Assembly (NCBI RefSeq): GCF_000972785.3 | Contig: NZ_CP011253.3 | Coordinates: 2,914,001 to 2,978,000 of the forward strand | Length of the DNA: 64,000 bases | DNA from: Pandoraea oxalativorans | GTDB taxonomy: Bacteria > Pseudomonadota > Gammaproteobacteria > Burkholderiales > Burkholderiaceae | Reading direction: 5' to 3' | In this document: one piece after another, positions 33,484 to 42,162 of the stretch | How positions within the stretch are numbered: the stretch's first letter is position 1 | Layout of the letters: every line of letters begins with the position of its first letter | The notes under the pieces: model-generated | The model's database searches: none | Told to the model about the DNA's origin: nothing | The model's input: the letters and a program-made list of their open reading frames with translations, nothing else | Translations under genes and position numbers: made by a program

Positions 33484-33722
33484 GATGATTCTCCAGATGA
33501 GCAGCACCGGCGGCCCGGAAGCGACGGCTCCCGTTCAACCGATCCGGCACCGGACAAATCGTTGTGCAAGTCGCATGCCATGCGGTGGACGCATATAGGA
33601 CGTTTGCGAGGCCTGGCCGGGTGGACGACCGCCGAGGCTTTTTTTCCATTTGTGGCAAGTTCGTCCTGTCTGAGAACGTGCGGGCATCGCCGTGATGTTT
33701 CGCGTCGACGTGCGTGACAGGC

Positions 33723-33750
33723 TTGACGTTACCCGCGCATTGCGTATAGA
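33723..33750 (+). promoter_or_regulatory. Sigma-70-like promoter of the DapA leader
   Basis: TTGACG and TATAGA separated by 16 bases. Transcription would begin near 33757, almost directly at the ATG of the short frame at 33759. Confidence 0.5.
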
Positions 33751-33758
33751 GTCTCCGC

Positions 33759-33857
33759 ATGACGAATTCCGCCCTCCTCCGCTCGCAGACGCTGCGCGTT
33801 GTCCTTTCGGGACAACGGGGTGCGTTCGTCAAAAGCAAAAAACAGTCGCTCAACTGA
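33759..33857 (+). CDS. Possible 32-residue leader peptide
   Basis: ATG 33759 opens MTNSALLRSQTLRVVLSG and ends at TGA 33855-33857. The predicted transcription start is only about two bases upstream, so it would be leaderless. It spans the first hairpin and ends inside the left arm of the second, a layout reminiscent of translation-coupled leaders. No codon run typical of an attenuator is seen. This is a tentative call. Confidence 0.25.
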   Translation: MTNSALLRSQTLRVVLSGQRGAFVKSKKQSLN

Positions 33858-33888
33858 CCGGAGCGTGCTGTTCCGTCAGTTGAGCGAC
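33845..33888. terminator. 14-bp stem hairpin (minus-strand terminator-like)
   Basis: Perfect arms GTCGCTCAACTGAC (33845-33858 and 33875-33888) enclose a 16-base loop. On the minus strand the stem is followed by TGTTTTTTGCTTTT, which fits an intrinsic terminator for transcripts coming from the DapA/MCP side. On the plus strand it has no T run and would be a stable leader hairpin. A smaller hairpin lies at 33798-33816. Confidence 0.55.
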
Positions 33889-34068
33889 GGAATAGCCACG
33901 TGGACCGGCAGTCCCGCCCAGCGCCCAGTGCGCGCCTGCAATACCGCACCGCCCCGCATCACCGGCCAATCTGCCCCGAACGCCACGCGTCAAATCTTGC
34001 GTCGCCCTGCTGAACGGATTCCGTACAAGGTCACCACACGTTCATCGCATTCGTACCAGGGAGACACC

Positions 34069-35049
34069 ATGCAAGACACGCAATTGCCCATCGCCGCCGC
34101 CCAGCCGACCTCGCTTCACGCGTCGTCCAGCTTTCGCGGGATCTGGCTGCCGCTCATCACGCCCTTCAAGCGCGAAGGCGCACACACGCCGGTCGATCAC
34201 ACCGCACTGCGGCGGCTCGTGGCGCACTATCGTCATTCGGAGATTGCCGGATTCGTGATCTGTGGCACGACCGGTGAAGCGGCCGCCTTGGAAGACGACG
34301 AACAAATTGCCGTGCTCGAGACCGTGTTGGCAGAGAGCAATGGGTTGCCGGTCATCGCAGGTCTCGCGGGGAATCGTCTCGGGCATACGCTCGCGCGCAT
34401 GGACGCCCTTAACGCACTGCCGCTCGCCGGTGTGCTGACGCCCGCGCCGTATTACATCCGTCCATCGCAGGCGGGGCTCGTCGACTGGTTCCACGCGCTC
34501 GCCGACCGCTCGGCAGCGCCACTCGTGCTCTACGACATTCCGTATCGCACAGGGTCCACGCTGACGTTAGAGACACTGCTCACGCTGGCCGCTCACGCCA
34601 ATATTCGCGGTATCAAGGATTGCGGCGGCAACGCGCACACGACACAGGCGCTGATCGCCGATGGGCGTCTGTCCGTCCTCGCGGGCGAAGACCATCAACT
34701 GCTGTCGACGCTGACAATGGGCGGCCATGGCGCGATCATTGCATCGTCGCACTGCCGTCCAGCCCATTTCGCGGCGCTCTATCGTGCGGTACGCGCACAG
34801 CAACTCGACGTCGCGCGCGTGCTTTTTCATGCACTCACGCCGGTCGTGAAGTTGTTGTTTGCCGAAGCGAACCCCGGCCCGGTGAAGGCGTGGCTCGCGC
34901 GCGAAGGCTTGCTGGAAGACGTGCTGCGCGCACCAATGACGAGTGCGTCACCGGCGCTCGCGCAGCAGTTGGTGGATGCGGTCGCCGCCATCGACACGAC
35001 ATTCGGTGCGAAGGCAGCACAAGGGACGTCGGTCGCCGACGCCGCCTGA
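34069..35049 (+). CDS. DapA-family Schiff-base aldolase/lyase
   Basis: A 326-residue member of the dihydrodipicolinate synthase/N-acetylneuraminate lyase family. It has GTTGE (66-70), Tyr128/129 in TPAPYYIRP, YDIPYRTG, and the Schiff-base Lys183 in GIKDCGG. The first 20 residues are an extra N-terminal extension. Family members condense or cleave pyruvate-based compounds. Whether this copy makes lysine precursors or degrades a sugar acid cannot be decided. GGGAGACACC precedes ATG 34069. Divergence from the usual NVP motif to DIP hints at a paralogue rather than the main DapA. Confidence 0.85.
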   Translation: MQDTQLPIAAAQPTSLHASSSFRGIWLPLITPFKREGAHTPVDHTALRRLVAHYRHSEIAGFVICGTTGEAAALEDDEQIAVLETVLAESNGLPVIAGLAGNRLGHTLARMDALNALPLAGVLTPAPYYIRPSQAGLVDWFHALADRSAAPLVLYDIPYRTGSTLTLETLLTLAAHANIRGIKDCGGNAHTTQALIADGRLSVLAGEDHQLLSTLTMGGHGAIIASSHCRPAHFAALYRAVRAQQLDVARVLFHALTPVVKLLFAEANPGPVKAWLAREGLLEDVLRAPMTSASPALAQQLVDAVAAIDTTFGAKAAQGTSVADAA

Positions 35050-35082
35050 TCGTCCAACGCACCGATGGCAGTGCGCGCGTCG

Positions 35083-36720
35083 TCAGGCGACGACGCGCAA
35101 ATGCCTGTCGTCGGGGGCGGCGAGCCTCGGTGTCATGGACACCGGATGATGTGCAAAGTCACCGTGCGCGCCGACACCGCTGTCCACGCGGAACTTCGAC
35201 GTCTCGCTCACGAGGTCGGCGGCCTGTTGTCGCATATGCTCGGCCGCCGCCGCAGCTTCTTCGACGAGCGCGGCGTTCTGTTGCGTGACCTGATCCATCT
35301 GTGCGACGGCCTGATTGACCTGTTCGATGCCGCGTGCCTGCTCGTCGCTCGCCGCTGCGATTTCGGTGATGAGTTCACTCACGCGACGCACGGACACGAC
35401 GATCTGATCCATGGTACGACCGGCGACTTCCACGCGCGACGAGCCGTCCTGCACCTGCTGAACAGACGCCGCGATCAGCTCCCGAATGTCCTTGGCAGTG
35501 CCTGCCGAGCGCTGCGCCAGCGTGCGCACTTCACCCGCCACGACAGCGAACCCACGGCCTTGCTCGCCCGCGCGCGCGGCTTCCACGGCGGCATTGAGTG
35601 CAAGAATGTTGGTCTGGAAAGCAATGCCTTCGATGGCGGTGATCATCTCGCTCATACGTGCCGAGGCGCTGGCCATCGCCTGCATCGTCTCTACGACGGC
35701 ACGCACACTGTGCGCCCGGGCATCGGCCACGCCCGACGCCTCTTGCGACAGACGCTTCGCCTCGACGGCGTGCTCGACGTTCTGACGCACGGTCGACGTC
35801 AGTTCCTCCATCGACGCCGCCGTCTCCTCAAGCGACGCGGCTTGCTCTTCCGTGCGCTGCGACAGATCCGTGTTGCCCTGCGCGATCTCACGCGCGGCGG
35901 TATCGATAGCGCCCGATGCACCCTGAATGTTGCGCACCAGATGGCTCAGTTGTGCGATGGCCGTGTCGAGCGCATTGGCCATCTCGCCGATTTCATCGCG
36001 GCTTTCCACGTGCACGCGATGCGTCAGATCGCCGTTGGCGAGTGCTGAAGCGCCGTCGGAGACGGCGCGCACCGGACGCGTCACCGAACGCGCAATCGCC
36101 ACTCCCGCCACCACGGACAACGTCACCGACAGCAACAACGTCGCGAACAACCACACGCGAGCGGACAGATACGCGTCGTTCGCATCGGCGGCTTCCTTCG
36201 CGCTCACGGCCTTGCCGACGCCCATCAGGTCGTCGAGCGGCGAGAAGAACGCCACTTGGGCCTTCTGGAGACTGCCCAGCAGCTGCGCCTTGGCACCGGC
36301 GTAGTCGCCGTTATGCACGAGTGTTCTGAACACATCGAGTTGCTTGCCGTACTCCGTGCTGGCCTGCGTGAGCGTCTGATAGAGCGCCTTACCCTTCTCC
36401 GTGTAGAACATCGTCGCCATGCCGTCGATGCCCTTCTTGTTCGCCTGAAGCAACTCGTCGATCTTCGCCAGACGCGTATCGAGCTGCGAAGCGTCTTCGG
36501 ACATCGCGATGTCGCGCAGCAGCACGGCCACATGGGCGGCGCGATCCTTCAGGTTATGGAACTCGAGAATCTTGTTGTTCAGGTCGGACACGATGAGCTG
36601 CGTGTTCGCGTCCATCGTCGCCATCTTCGTCACGGCGACGACCGCCACGACCAACAGCATGAGAACGTTGAGGGAAAATGCGGCGGCGAGCCGTTTGCTG
36701 ATACTCAGATTCTTGAACAT
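35083..36720 (-). CDS. Methyl-accepting chemotaxis protein
   Basis: A 545-residue chemoreceptor. It has TM1 (about 10-32), a helical periplasmic sensor of the 4-helix-bundle type (about 35-185) and TM2 (about 190-212). A HAMP domain (RSVTRPVRAVSDGASALANGDLTHRV) and a long cytoplasmic signalling coiled coil follow. The hairpin tip FQTNILALNAAVEAARAGEQ is fully conserved. There is no C-terminal NWETF pentapeptide. The convergent DapA-family gene ends 33 bases away. The ligand is unknown. Confidence 0.92.
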   Translation of the reverse strand: MFKNLSISKRLAAAFSLNVLMLLVVAVVAVTKMATMDANTQLIVSDLNNKILEFHNLKDRAAHVAVLLRDIAMSEDASQLDTRLAKIDELLQANKKGIDGMATMFYTEKGKALYQTLTQASTEYGKQLDVFRTLVHNGDYAGAKAQLLGSLQKAQVAFFSPLDDLMGVGKAVSAKEAADANDAYLSARVWLFATLLLSVTLSVVAGVAIARSVTRPVRAVSDGASALANGDLTHRVHVESRDEIGEMANALDTAIAQLSHLVRNIQGASGAIDTAAREIAQGNTDLSQRTEEQAASLEETAASMEELTSTVRQNVEHAVEAKRLSQEASGVADARAHSVRAVVETMQAMASASARMSEMITAIEGIAFQTNILALNAAVEAARAGEQGRGFAVVAGEVRTLAQRSAGTAKDIRELIAASVQQVQDGSSRVEVAGRTMDQIVVSVRRVSELITEIAAASDEQARGIEQVNQAVAQMDQVTQQNAALVEEAAAAAEHMRQQAADLVSETSKFRVDSGVGAHGDFAHHPVSMTPRLAAPDDRHLRVVA

Positions 36721-37045
36721 CGGTGGTTGCGCGATTGGTCCTGGGGGTCTTGGTTTCGCCCCGCCGCCAGCATGCGCGGCAGGTCACTGTCTCTCTCCGT
36801 ACCGCTTTCGGTACCTCTGACGAGACTTAACGAGTGCTTTTGACGAAACTTGAGCCTTGCTGCGACAAATTCGCGCGATGCCCCGCAAACGCCCGCCAGG
36901 CATGGCGCTCCACCGGTGGAAACATGCATCGAAATGGGATTCCGACCACGCTGATTGCGTATGCGCCAGATATATCAAGCCCCCTGATTACATCGATGTT
37001 GAACGCAATGCCGAACGGGTGACGACGATGCGATGGCGTTTCCCC
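36721..37045. other. 325-base intergenic region upstream of the chemoreceptor
   Basis: This region carries the chemoreceptor promoter on the minus strand and the end of the YdcZ transcript. It contains one small hairpin, GTACCG-CTTT-CGGTAC (36799-36814), about 80 bases upstream of the chemoreceptor start. No convincing sigma-28 promoter, gene or repeat is visible. Confidence 0.5.
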
Positions 37046-37570
37046 TCACGAGACGACGGACTTCGCAGCGACTGTCCCGACCGATGCGGGGCGTGTTCCC
37101 CACTGCACGACGACCATGCCCAGGACAATGAGCGCCACTCCGGCAATACGCGCGAGATTGACGGGCTTGGCGGCGAGTCCCATCAGTCCGAAGTGATCGA
37201 TGATCAGCGACGCGACGACCTGCCCTGCCACCACACAGACGATGAAGTTCGCCGCCCCCAGACGCGGCGTGAGCACCAGCGCCGCTGTGATGTAAGCCAC
37301 GCCCGCAACGCCGCCGATCCACAGCCACCACGGCCCGCGCGCGGCCGCGCCGATGTCCGGCACTCCCGCGCGCATTCCGATCAGCACGGGCAGCACAACG
37401 ATGAGACTCACGAGCAACGACGCCACCGTGGCCCACAGAGGATGACCCAGAGCGCGCCCGAGCGCCGCGTTACTGCCTGCCTGAAATGGAACGACGGCCC
37501 CGGCCAGCATGGCGATGACGAGCGGCAACAGGACTGTCGCGGAGATTTGGGGTGTCATTGACGCATTCAT
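37046..37570 (-). CDS. YdcZ/DUF606-type DMT membrane protein
   Basis: A 174-residue, five-TM protein of the DMT superfamily (DUF606/YdcZ). It has AGAVVPFQAGSNAALGRALGHPLWAT and the typical VAGQVVASLIIDHFGLMG segment. These half-size transporters usually act as dimers; substrates are generally unknown. AGAGGT precedes ATG 37570. It is divergent from a LysR regulator with a 97-base gap, probably its controller. Confidence 0.85.
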   Translation of the reverse strand: MNASMTPQISATVLLPLVIAMLAGAVVPFQAGSNAALGRALGHPLWATVASLLVSLIVVLPVLIGMRAGVPDIGAAARGPWWLWIGGVAGVAYITAALVLTPRLGAANFIVCVVAGQVVASLIIDHFGLMGLAAKPVNLARIAGVALIVLGMVVVQWGTRPASVGTVAAKSVVS

Positions 37571-37618
37571 AGGGTGACCTCTCTGTTCGTAAATATCGCT
37601 TGCCTTCAGCATGAATCA

Positions 37619-37635
37619 TCCATTTCAATAATGGA
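37619..37635. promoter_or_regulatory. LysR-type box between YdcZ and LysR
   Basis: TCCATT-TCAAT-AATGGA, a perfect 6-5-6 inverted repeat in the divergent promoter, about 33 bases before the LysR start and 49 before the YdcZ start. Confidence 0.55.
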
Positions 37636-37667
37636 AATTCGAATTCGTCACATAAACTATTCGTCAT

Positions 37668-38567
37668 ATGGATGATCTGCGTCGAATCGACCTCAATCTG
37701 TTGCTGACGCTGCATGCCTTGCTCGCGGAGCGCCATGTGTCGCGTGCCGCGCTGCGGCTGCATCGCAGCCAGCCCGCAGTGAGCCATGCGCTCGCGCAAC
37801 TGCGCGGCATCTTCGACGACCCGCTGCTGGTGCGGCGCGACGGCAGCCTCGCTCTGACGTCGCGTGCGCAGGAACTGCAACGTCCGCTCGAAGACGCTCT
37901 CGATCAGTTGCAAGGGTTGCTGCACGCACCGGCGTTCGATCCCCGCCGGGCGAAGCGGACCTTTCGTATTGCGCTGTCGGATTACGGCTCGCGCGTCTCG
38001 CTGCCCAAGCTCACGCGACGCGTGCGAGAGCTAGCCCCCGGCATCGACCTTGCGGCCACGCAAGCGAGCCGCGAAGCGATGCTCACCCAGCTCCTCGACG
38101 GTGAAATCGATCTGGCGTTGGGGGTGTTTCACGAATTTCCGGGGGAATTGGAGACGCAGACGCTGTTCGAGGAAACGTTCGTCTGTCTGGCGGATCGCAC
38201 CACGCTGCCTGCGCGCGGCGGTCTGACGATGGCGGCATGGCTGGCGCGCCCGCATGTGCTGGTCGCGATGCGTCCGGGGGCGGATAACGAGATCGATCAG
38301 GCGCTGGTGGAGTTGGGACACACGCGGCACGTGGCCGTCACGCTGCCCCACTGGAGCATCGCCCCGGAGTTGGTTGCGGGGACGGATTTGATTCTGACGG
38401 TCGCGCAAACGGCCGTCGCGCATCTGCGTCACGACCGGCAGTTGCGACGCTTCGCCGCGCCGTTTGCGATCCCGCCGTTCCTGTTTCAGGCCGTATGGCA
38501 CGCGCGACGCGACGTCGACCCCGCGCACCGATGGTTACGTGAGCAGATTGCGGACATCTGCCGCTAA
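37668..38567 (+). CDS. LysR-family transcriptional regulator (NodD-like)
   Basis: A 299-residue LTTR starting MDDLRRIDLNLLLTLHALL. The HTH (HVSRAALRLHRSQPAVSHALAQL) spans about residues 25-48, and the effector domain starts near 95 with RTFRIALSDYGSR. The opening and the domain style place it with NodD/NahR-type LTTRs. It is divergent from the YdcZ gene and shares the box at 37619. The effector is unknown. Confidence 0.9.
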   Translation: MDDLRRIDLNLLLTLHALLAERHVSRAALRLHRSQPAVSHALAQLRGIFDDPLLVRRDGSLALTSRAQELQRPLEDALDQLQGLLHAPAFDPRRAKRTFRIALSDYGSRVSLPKLTRRVRELAPGIDLAATQASREAMLTQLLDGEIDLALGVFHEFPGELETQTLFEETFVCLADRTTLPARGGLTMAAWLARPHVLVAMRPGADNEIDQALVELGHTRHVAVTLPHWSIAPELVAGTDLILTVAQTAVAHLRHDRQLRRFAAPFAIPPFLFQAVWHARRDVDPAHRWLREQIADICR

Positions 38568-38582
38568 AACCTGCGCGTCAGG

Positions 38583-39260
38583 TCAGTTGTCTTCGAGGAA
38601 GCCACGCTCGATGGCGTCGGCGATCATCTGGTCGGCCAGTTCCCCGAGCGCGGGGGATGCGTCGCCGATCACATGCATCAGCTTGCGCACCTGCGACGCT
38701 TTGATCGAGCGCTCGCCCCAGACGCGACCGTGCGTGTGATAGCTGTGAAGCAGCGGCTGAAGCCGGTCCATCGCACGCGCGAACCTGGCATCGACTGTCT
38801 CGCGCGCTTCGAACTCCTCCCAAAGCGCGCGGTACGATTTCGCCTGATCCGTGGGCAACAGATTGAAGATGCGCTCGGCCGCCGCCTGCTCGCGCTCGTG
38901 CTGGTCCTGCGCGGCTACGGCGTCGTAAGCATAGGTATCGCCCGCATCGATCTCGACCAGATCGTGGATCAGCAACATGAGCATGACGCGGGGAATCCGG
39001 GTGCCCTGCGGCGCATACTCGGCCAGCACCGTCGCCATCAGCGCCATTTCCCAACTGTGCTCGGCATCGTTCTCGAAACGCTTGCCGGTAATCAGCAGCG
39101 TATTGCGCCAGGTCTCTTTGAGCGCATCCACTTCGCGCATGAACAACAACTGTGCCTTGAGACGCGCAGGCACGTCGATTCTGCTGAAATCGCTCGGGAT
39201 GTTCACGCTCACCGCGTCCGGTTCCGCGTGCGATGCATCGCGTTGATTACGCTTGTCCAT
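38583..39260 (-). CDS. HD-domain phosphohydrolase
   Basis: A 225-residue HD protein of the YfbR/HDDC2-like type. The metal site is visible as RFENDAEHSWEMA, LLIHDLVEIDAGD and a later Asp in the helical C-terminus. Relatives hydrolyse deoxynucleoside monophosphates or related nucleotides. I chose ATG 39260 because GGAG lies seven bases upstream; the in-frame ATG at 39272 lacks such a site. It sits between a LysR and an IclR gene without an obvious operon partner. Confidence 0.82.
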   Translation of the reverse strand: MDKRNQRDASHAEPDAVSVNIPSDFSRIDVPARLKAQLLFMREVDALKETWRNTLLITGKRFENDAEHSWEMALMATVLAEYAPQGTRIPRVMLMLLIHDLVEIDAGDTYAYDAVAAQDQHEREQAAAERIFNLLPTDQAKSYRALWEEFEARETVDARFARAMDRLQPLLHSYHTHGRVWGERSIKASQVRKLMHVIGDASPALGELADQMIADAIERGFLEDN

Positions 39261-39328
39261 CTGATGCTCCATTGGGTAGCCCGCGATTATCGCCGCGATT
39301 CCCGTTCACGGCGCATCAGCGTGAGCGC

Positions 39329-40114
39329 TTAGCCTTTGCCCAACGGCGGACGGCTCGGAAAGCCCGCCATATTGCTCAGTTGCGCCAGCTCGTTGGCGGC
39401 TTCGCGCATCGGCACGGAGAATTCGTGGATCTTCTTCGCCGTGAGCCGCACGCGCGGCCCTGCGAGACTGATAACGCCCACACAACGCGAGCCGCTCACG
39501 ACAGGCACGGCCACCGCCGCCATGCGGGGTGCGAAGACTTCGTCGATCATTGCGTAACCGCGCACGCGCGCCGCATGCAGAAAACCCAGCAATGCCTTGA
39601 GCGTCGTCGGCGCGTTCGGGCCGAACTCGTTCGCCTGTCCGAAGCCTTGCTTGAGCACGAGCGACGCCGCCTGTTCGTCGGTCATCGTCATGAGCCACGC
39701 ATGGCCCGTCGACGTGCAGGAGAGTTGTGCAGCATGCCCCATGTCCGGGTCGTAGCGAAAGCCCGTTCGCTGACCATCGGCTCGGCCCACCCAGATAATG
39801 GCGTCGCAGTCGACCAGCGACAGACGCACCAGTCCGGCCGTCTGCGCGGCGAGACGTTCGATGATCGGCTGCGCGATGTCCGCAATACCCGTCAGACTCA
39901 GGAATTCGAGTCCGTTCGACGTCATGCGCATCGTGAGGATGTAGCGGCCGTGATCGACCAATTGCCTGACGTACCCGCTCTCGACCAGTTCGGTCAGCAC
40001 GCGGTGGCAAGTGCTGCGCGGCAGCGACAGCGCTTCGGCGATCGCGACAAGGCCCGCGCCCTCTCCTTCCGACGCCAGCAGATCGAGAATTCTTAGCCCG
40101 TTTTTCAGAGACAT
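39329..40114 (-). CDS. IclR-family transcriptional regulator
   Basis: A 261-residue regulator of standard length. The winged HTH occupies residues 1-60 (LVAIAEALSLPRSTCHRVLTELVESGYV) and the effector domain about 75-250 with RVRGYAMIDEVFAPRMAAVAVPV. It is divergent from the MHS transporter and AroQ pair. The promoter gap contains a sequence close to the IclR box (see 40136). Likely role: ligand-dependent control of quinate/shikimate-type uptake. Confidence 0.9.
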   Translation of the reverse strand: MSLKNGLRILDLLASEGEGAGLVAIAEALSLPRSTCHRVLTELVESGYVRQLVDHGRYILTMRMTSNGLEFLSLTGIADIAQPIIERLAAQTAGLVRLSLVDCDAIIWVGRADGQRTGFRYDPDMGHAAQLSCTSTGHAWLMTMTDEQAASLVLKQGFGQANEFGPNAPTTLKALLGFLHAARVRGYAMIDEVFAPRMAAVAVPVVSGSRCVGVISLAGPRVRLTAKKIHEFSVPMREAANELAQLSNMAGFPSRPPLGKG

Positions 40115-40135
40115 TCGACGCTATATCCCATAATG

Positions 40136-40159
40136 TGGAATGGAGTTCCGGTCTGGAAC
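40136..40159. promoter_or_regulatory. IclR-type operator candidate
   Basis: TGGAATGGAGTTCC resembles the E. coli IclR consensus (TGGAA...TTCC arms), and it overlaps GTTCC-GGTCT-GGAAC (40145-40159), a perfect 5-5-5 repeat. Both lie just upstream of the regulator gene and about 85 bases before the transporter. Confidence 0.5.
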
Positions 40160-40242
40160 GACCTTTTCGGTGCGCGCAAACAATAGCACTTGTTCGTCGC
40201 CAGAAACGAACGTTTCAATATATCGAGAACTCAGGAGACAAC

Positions 40243-41586
40243 ATGTCAACTTTGGTGGATTCGGACCTGAACGTGGAAGCACAATCCACGCAGGCCCAAT
40301 TGATGGCGCGTCGGGCGGTCGCGGGCGCGACGGTCGGCACCGCGCTCGAATGGTTCGACTTCGCGCTCTACGGTGTGGTCGCGGCCACGATCTTTCCCAA
40401 GCTGTTTTTCCCGTCGCTCGATCCGACGGCGTCGCTGCTCGCGTCGCTTGCGAGCTTCTGGGCCGGACTGGCCGCACGCCCGCTCGGCGCGGTGATCTGC
40501 GGCATGCTCGGCGACCGATGGGGACGTCGCAAGCTGATGCTGATTACCGTGTCGGTGATGGGCATTTCGTCGTTTCTGATGGGGCTGCTGCCGACTTATG
40601 CGCAAGTCGGCATCATTGCGCCGACGCTGCTCGTCACGCTGCGCATCATTCAGGGCTTCGCCCTGGGCGGCGAGTCGACCGGTGCGCAACTCATGGCCGT
40701 AGAACACGCGAGTGCCGAGCGGCGCGGGTGGTATTCCGGCTTGCTGGGCATCTGCTCGCCGCTGAGCCAGATCCTCGCCAACTTCTCGCTCTTCGCGCTG
40801 GCCGGTCTGCTCTCGCCGGACGCCTTCGAATCGTGGGGATGGCGCGTGCCGTTCCTCGCCAGCTTCGTGCTCGTGCTGCTAGGGATCTACATTCGCCGCA
40901 AGGTCAGTGAGACACCCGCGTTCGAAGCGCTCAAGAAGGACGGGCAACGCGCGCGCGTATCGAACCCGCTCGGCATCGTCTTCAAATACCACTGGCGCAC
41001 AGCCCTTCGTCTGACGCTGTTCTTCTGCGGTCCCGCCGCGCTGTTCTATCTGATCGTGGTGTTCTCGCTCAGTTACCTCACCAAACAGCTCGGCGTGCCC
41101 AAGCAAACGGGGTTCATGCTGTTGATGGTGGCGAACGTCTGCGCGATCGTGGGTGCGCTGGCGGGCGGCTATCTGAGCGACCGGATCGGACGCAAGCGCG
41201 CGCTGCTGCTCGGTTCGTTCTGTACGCTGGTCTGCTGCCTGATCTACTTCCCGATCCTGGGTCAGAACTCGCTGGCGCTGACGATGGCCATGATGGGCGC
41301 GTTCCTCGGCTTCACGCAGTTCCAGAGCGGCATTCAGCCCGTGTGGTTCGCGGAGTCCTTCCCGACCGAAGCCCGTTACACGGGGTCTGCCCTGTCGTAC
41401 TCGGGGGCCAATCTGCTGACGGGCGGCCCGATGCCCATCGTCGCCGTGGCGTTGCTGGGTGCCTTTCAGGGTTCGCCCTGGGCCATCGTGGCGGTATGCG
41501 GCTCGCTGAACCTGCTCTCCTTCCTGATGATCGCCATTTCGCCCGAAACGAAGGGCACGCCCCTGGACCGATCATCCACTCACTGA
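40243..41586 (+). CDS. MHS-family MFS transporter (shikimate/quinate-like)
   Basis: A 447-residue, 12-TM metabolite:H+ symporter. Characteristic segments are GTALEWFDFALYG in TM1, GDRWGRRK in loop 2-3, RIIQGFALGGESTGAQLM in TM4 and SDRIGRKRA in the second half. The family includes ShiA, KgtP and citrate carriers. CAGGAGAC precedes ATG 40243. It sits four bases upstream of a type II dehydroquinase gene, suggesting uptake of quinate, shikimate or dehydroquinate. This substrate is inferred from context. Confidence 0.85.
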   Translation: MSTLVDSDLNVEAQSTQAQLMARRAVAGATVGTALEWFDFALYGVVAATIFPKLFFPSLDPTASLLASLASFWAGLAARPLGAVICGMLGDRWGRRKLMLITVSVMGISSFLMGLLPTYAQVGIIAPTLLVTLRIIQGFALGGESTGAQLMAVEHASAERRGWYSGLLGICSPLSQILANFSLFALAGLLSPDAFESWGWRVPFLASFVLVLLGIYIRRKVSETPAFEALKKDGQRARVSNPLGIVFKYHWRTALRLTLFFCGPAALFYLIVVFSLSYLTKQLGVPKQTGFMLLMVANVCAIVGALAGGYLSDRIGRKRALLLGSFCTLVCCLIYFPILGQNSLALTMAMMGAFLGFTQFQSGIQPVWFAESFPTEARYTGSALSYSGANLLTGGPMPIVAVALLGAFQGSPWAIVAVCGSLNLLSFLMIAISPETKGTPLDRSSTH

Positions 41587-41590
41587 CGCC

Positions 41591-42037
41591 ATGACCCGAA
41601 AACTCTACATCCTCAACGGCGCGAACCTGAACATGCTGGGTTTGCGAGAGCCGCAGCTTTACGGCACCACCACTCTGGCGGACATCGAACAGAACTGTTT
41701 GAAGCTGGCCGCGACGCTCGAATTCGACTGCGTGTTCCGTCAAACCAACAGCGAGCGCGAACTGGTCGAATGGATTCAGGAAGCGTTCCTTCAGGACGCA
41801 GCGCTGATCCTAAATCCCGCCGGTTTTTCGTTCGGACGGATTCCCGTGCTGGACGCCGTCAAGCTGCTGGCGCGGCCGGTGGTGGAGCTGCATATCACCA
41901 ACATTCATCGACGCTCGGAGGAGTATCGCCATTCGACGGTTTCGGTCGCGGCGACGGCGGTGATATGCGGCGCGGGCGCCAACGGGTATCTGCTCGCCAT
42001 CCGTGCCGTCGACGATCTGTGGAACGCCCCGCGCTGA
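41591..42037 (+). CDS. aroQ: Type II 3-dehydroquinate dehydratase-like protein
   Basis: A 148-residue member of the type II dehydroquinase family, which interconverts 3-dehydroquinate and 3-dehydroshikimate. NGANLNMLG, Arg19, catalytic Tyr24 in REPQLYG, Asn75 and His101 are present. Position 81, a substrate-binding His in characterised enzymes (NPxxYTH), is Phe here (NPAGFSF), and one residue is inserted before the lid Arg. This suggests a divergent catabolic copy or altered specificity. It lies four bases after the MHS transporter stop. Confidence 0.82.
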   Translation: MTRKLYILNGANLNMLGLREPQLYGTTTLADIEQNCLKLAATLEFDCVFRQTNSERELVEWIQEAFLQDAALILNPAGFSFGRIPVLDAVKLLARPVVELHITNIHRRSEEYRHSTVSVAATAVICGAGANGYLLAIRAVDDLWNAPR

Positions 42038-42112
42038 GCTCGGAGACCTAGTCCCGTCAAAGGGCCATCGATCTGGCACGCCCAAGCCGTGCGCGAGCCT
42101 TCTCTCCGCCAA

Positions 42113-42136
42113 AACGCCCCCGCTTCATGGGGCGTT
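42113..42136. terminator. Hairpin between convergent aroQ and LysR
   Basis: Perfect 8-bp stem AACGCCCC/GGGGCGTT with an 8-base loop. On the minus strand it runs into GTTTTGG; on the plus strand it is preceded by AAAA. It probably ends the LysR transcript and perhaps aroQ as well. Confidence 0.6.
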
Positions 42137-42162
42137 GCGAGCGGGACGCTCACCGGCCCTGC

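Larger units (their letters stand above)
33484..34068. other. 585-base intergenic region: BON/DapA divergent leader
   Basis: This region separates the divergent BON and DapA-family genes. It has a plus-strand T7 run near 33640, a sigma-70-like promoter at 33723-33750, a short frame at 33759-33857, and two hairpins at 33798-33816 and 33845-33888. The remaining 33889-34068 shows nothing clear except GGGAGAC before the DapA start. If the promoter is real, the DapA mRNA has a leader of about 310 bases. Confidence 0.55.

Noticed and set aside
32449..33717. A 422-codon plus-strand frame, Ala/Val-rich, resembling membrane segments
   Set aside because: It mirrors the repeat-rich BON gene; the hydrophobic appearance results from complementing Gly/Arg/Asp codons.
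33799..34068. A 90-residue N-terminal extension of the DapA-family protein
   Set aside because: The extension is not family-like; GGGAGACACC before ATG 34069 and the family start both favour the shorter protein.
36799..36814. GTACCG-CTTT-CGGTAC considered as a chemoreceptor operator or sigma-28 element
   Set aside because: Too short and without conserved promoter boxes; reported only as part of the intergenic description.
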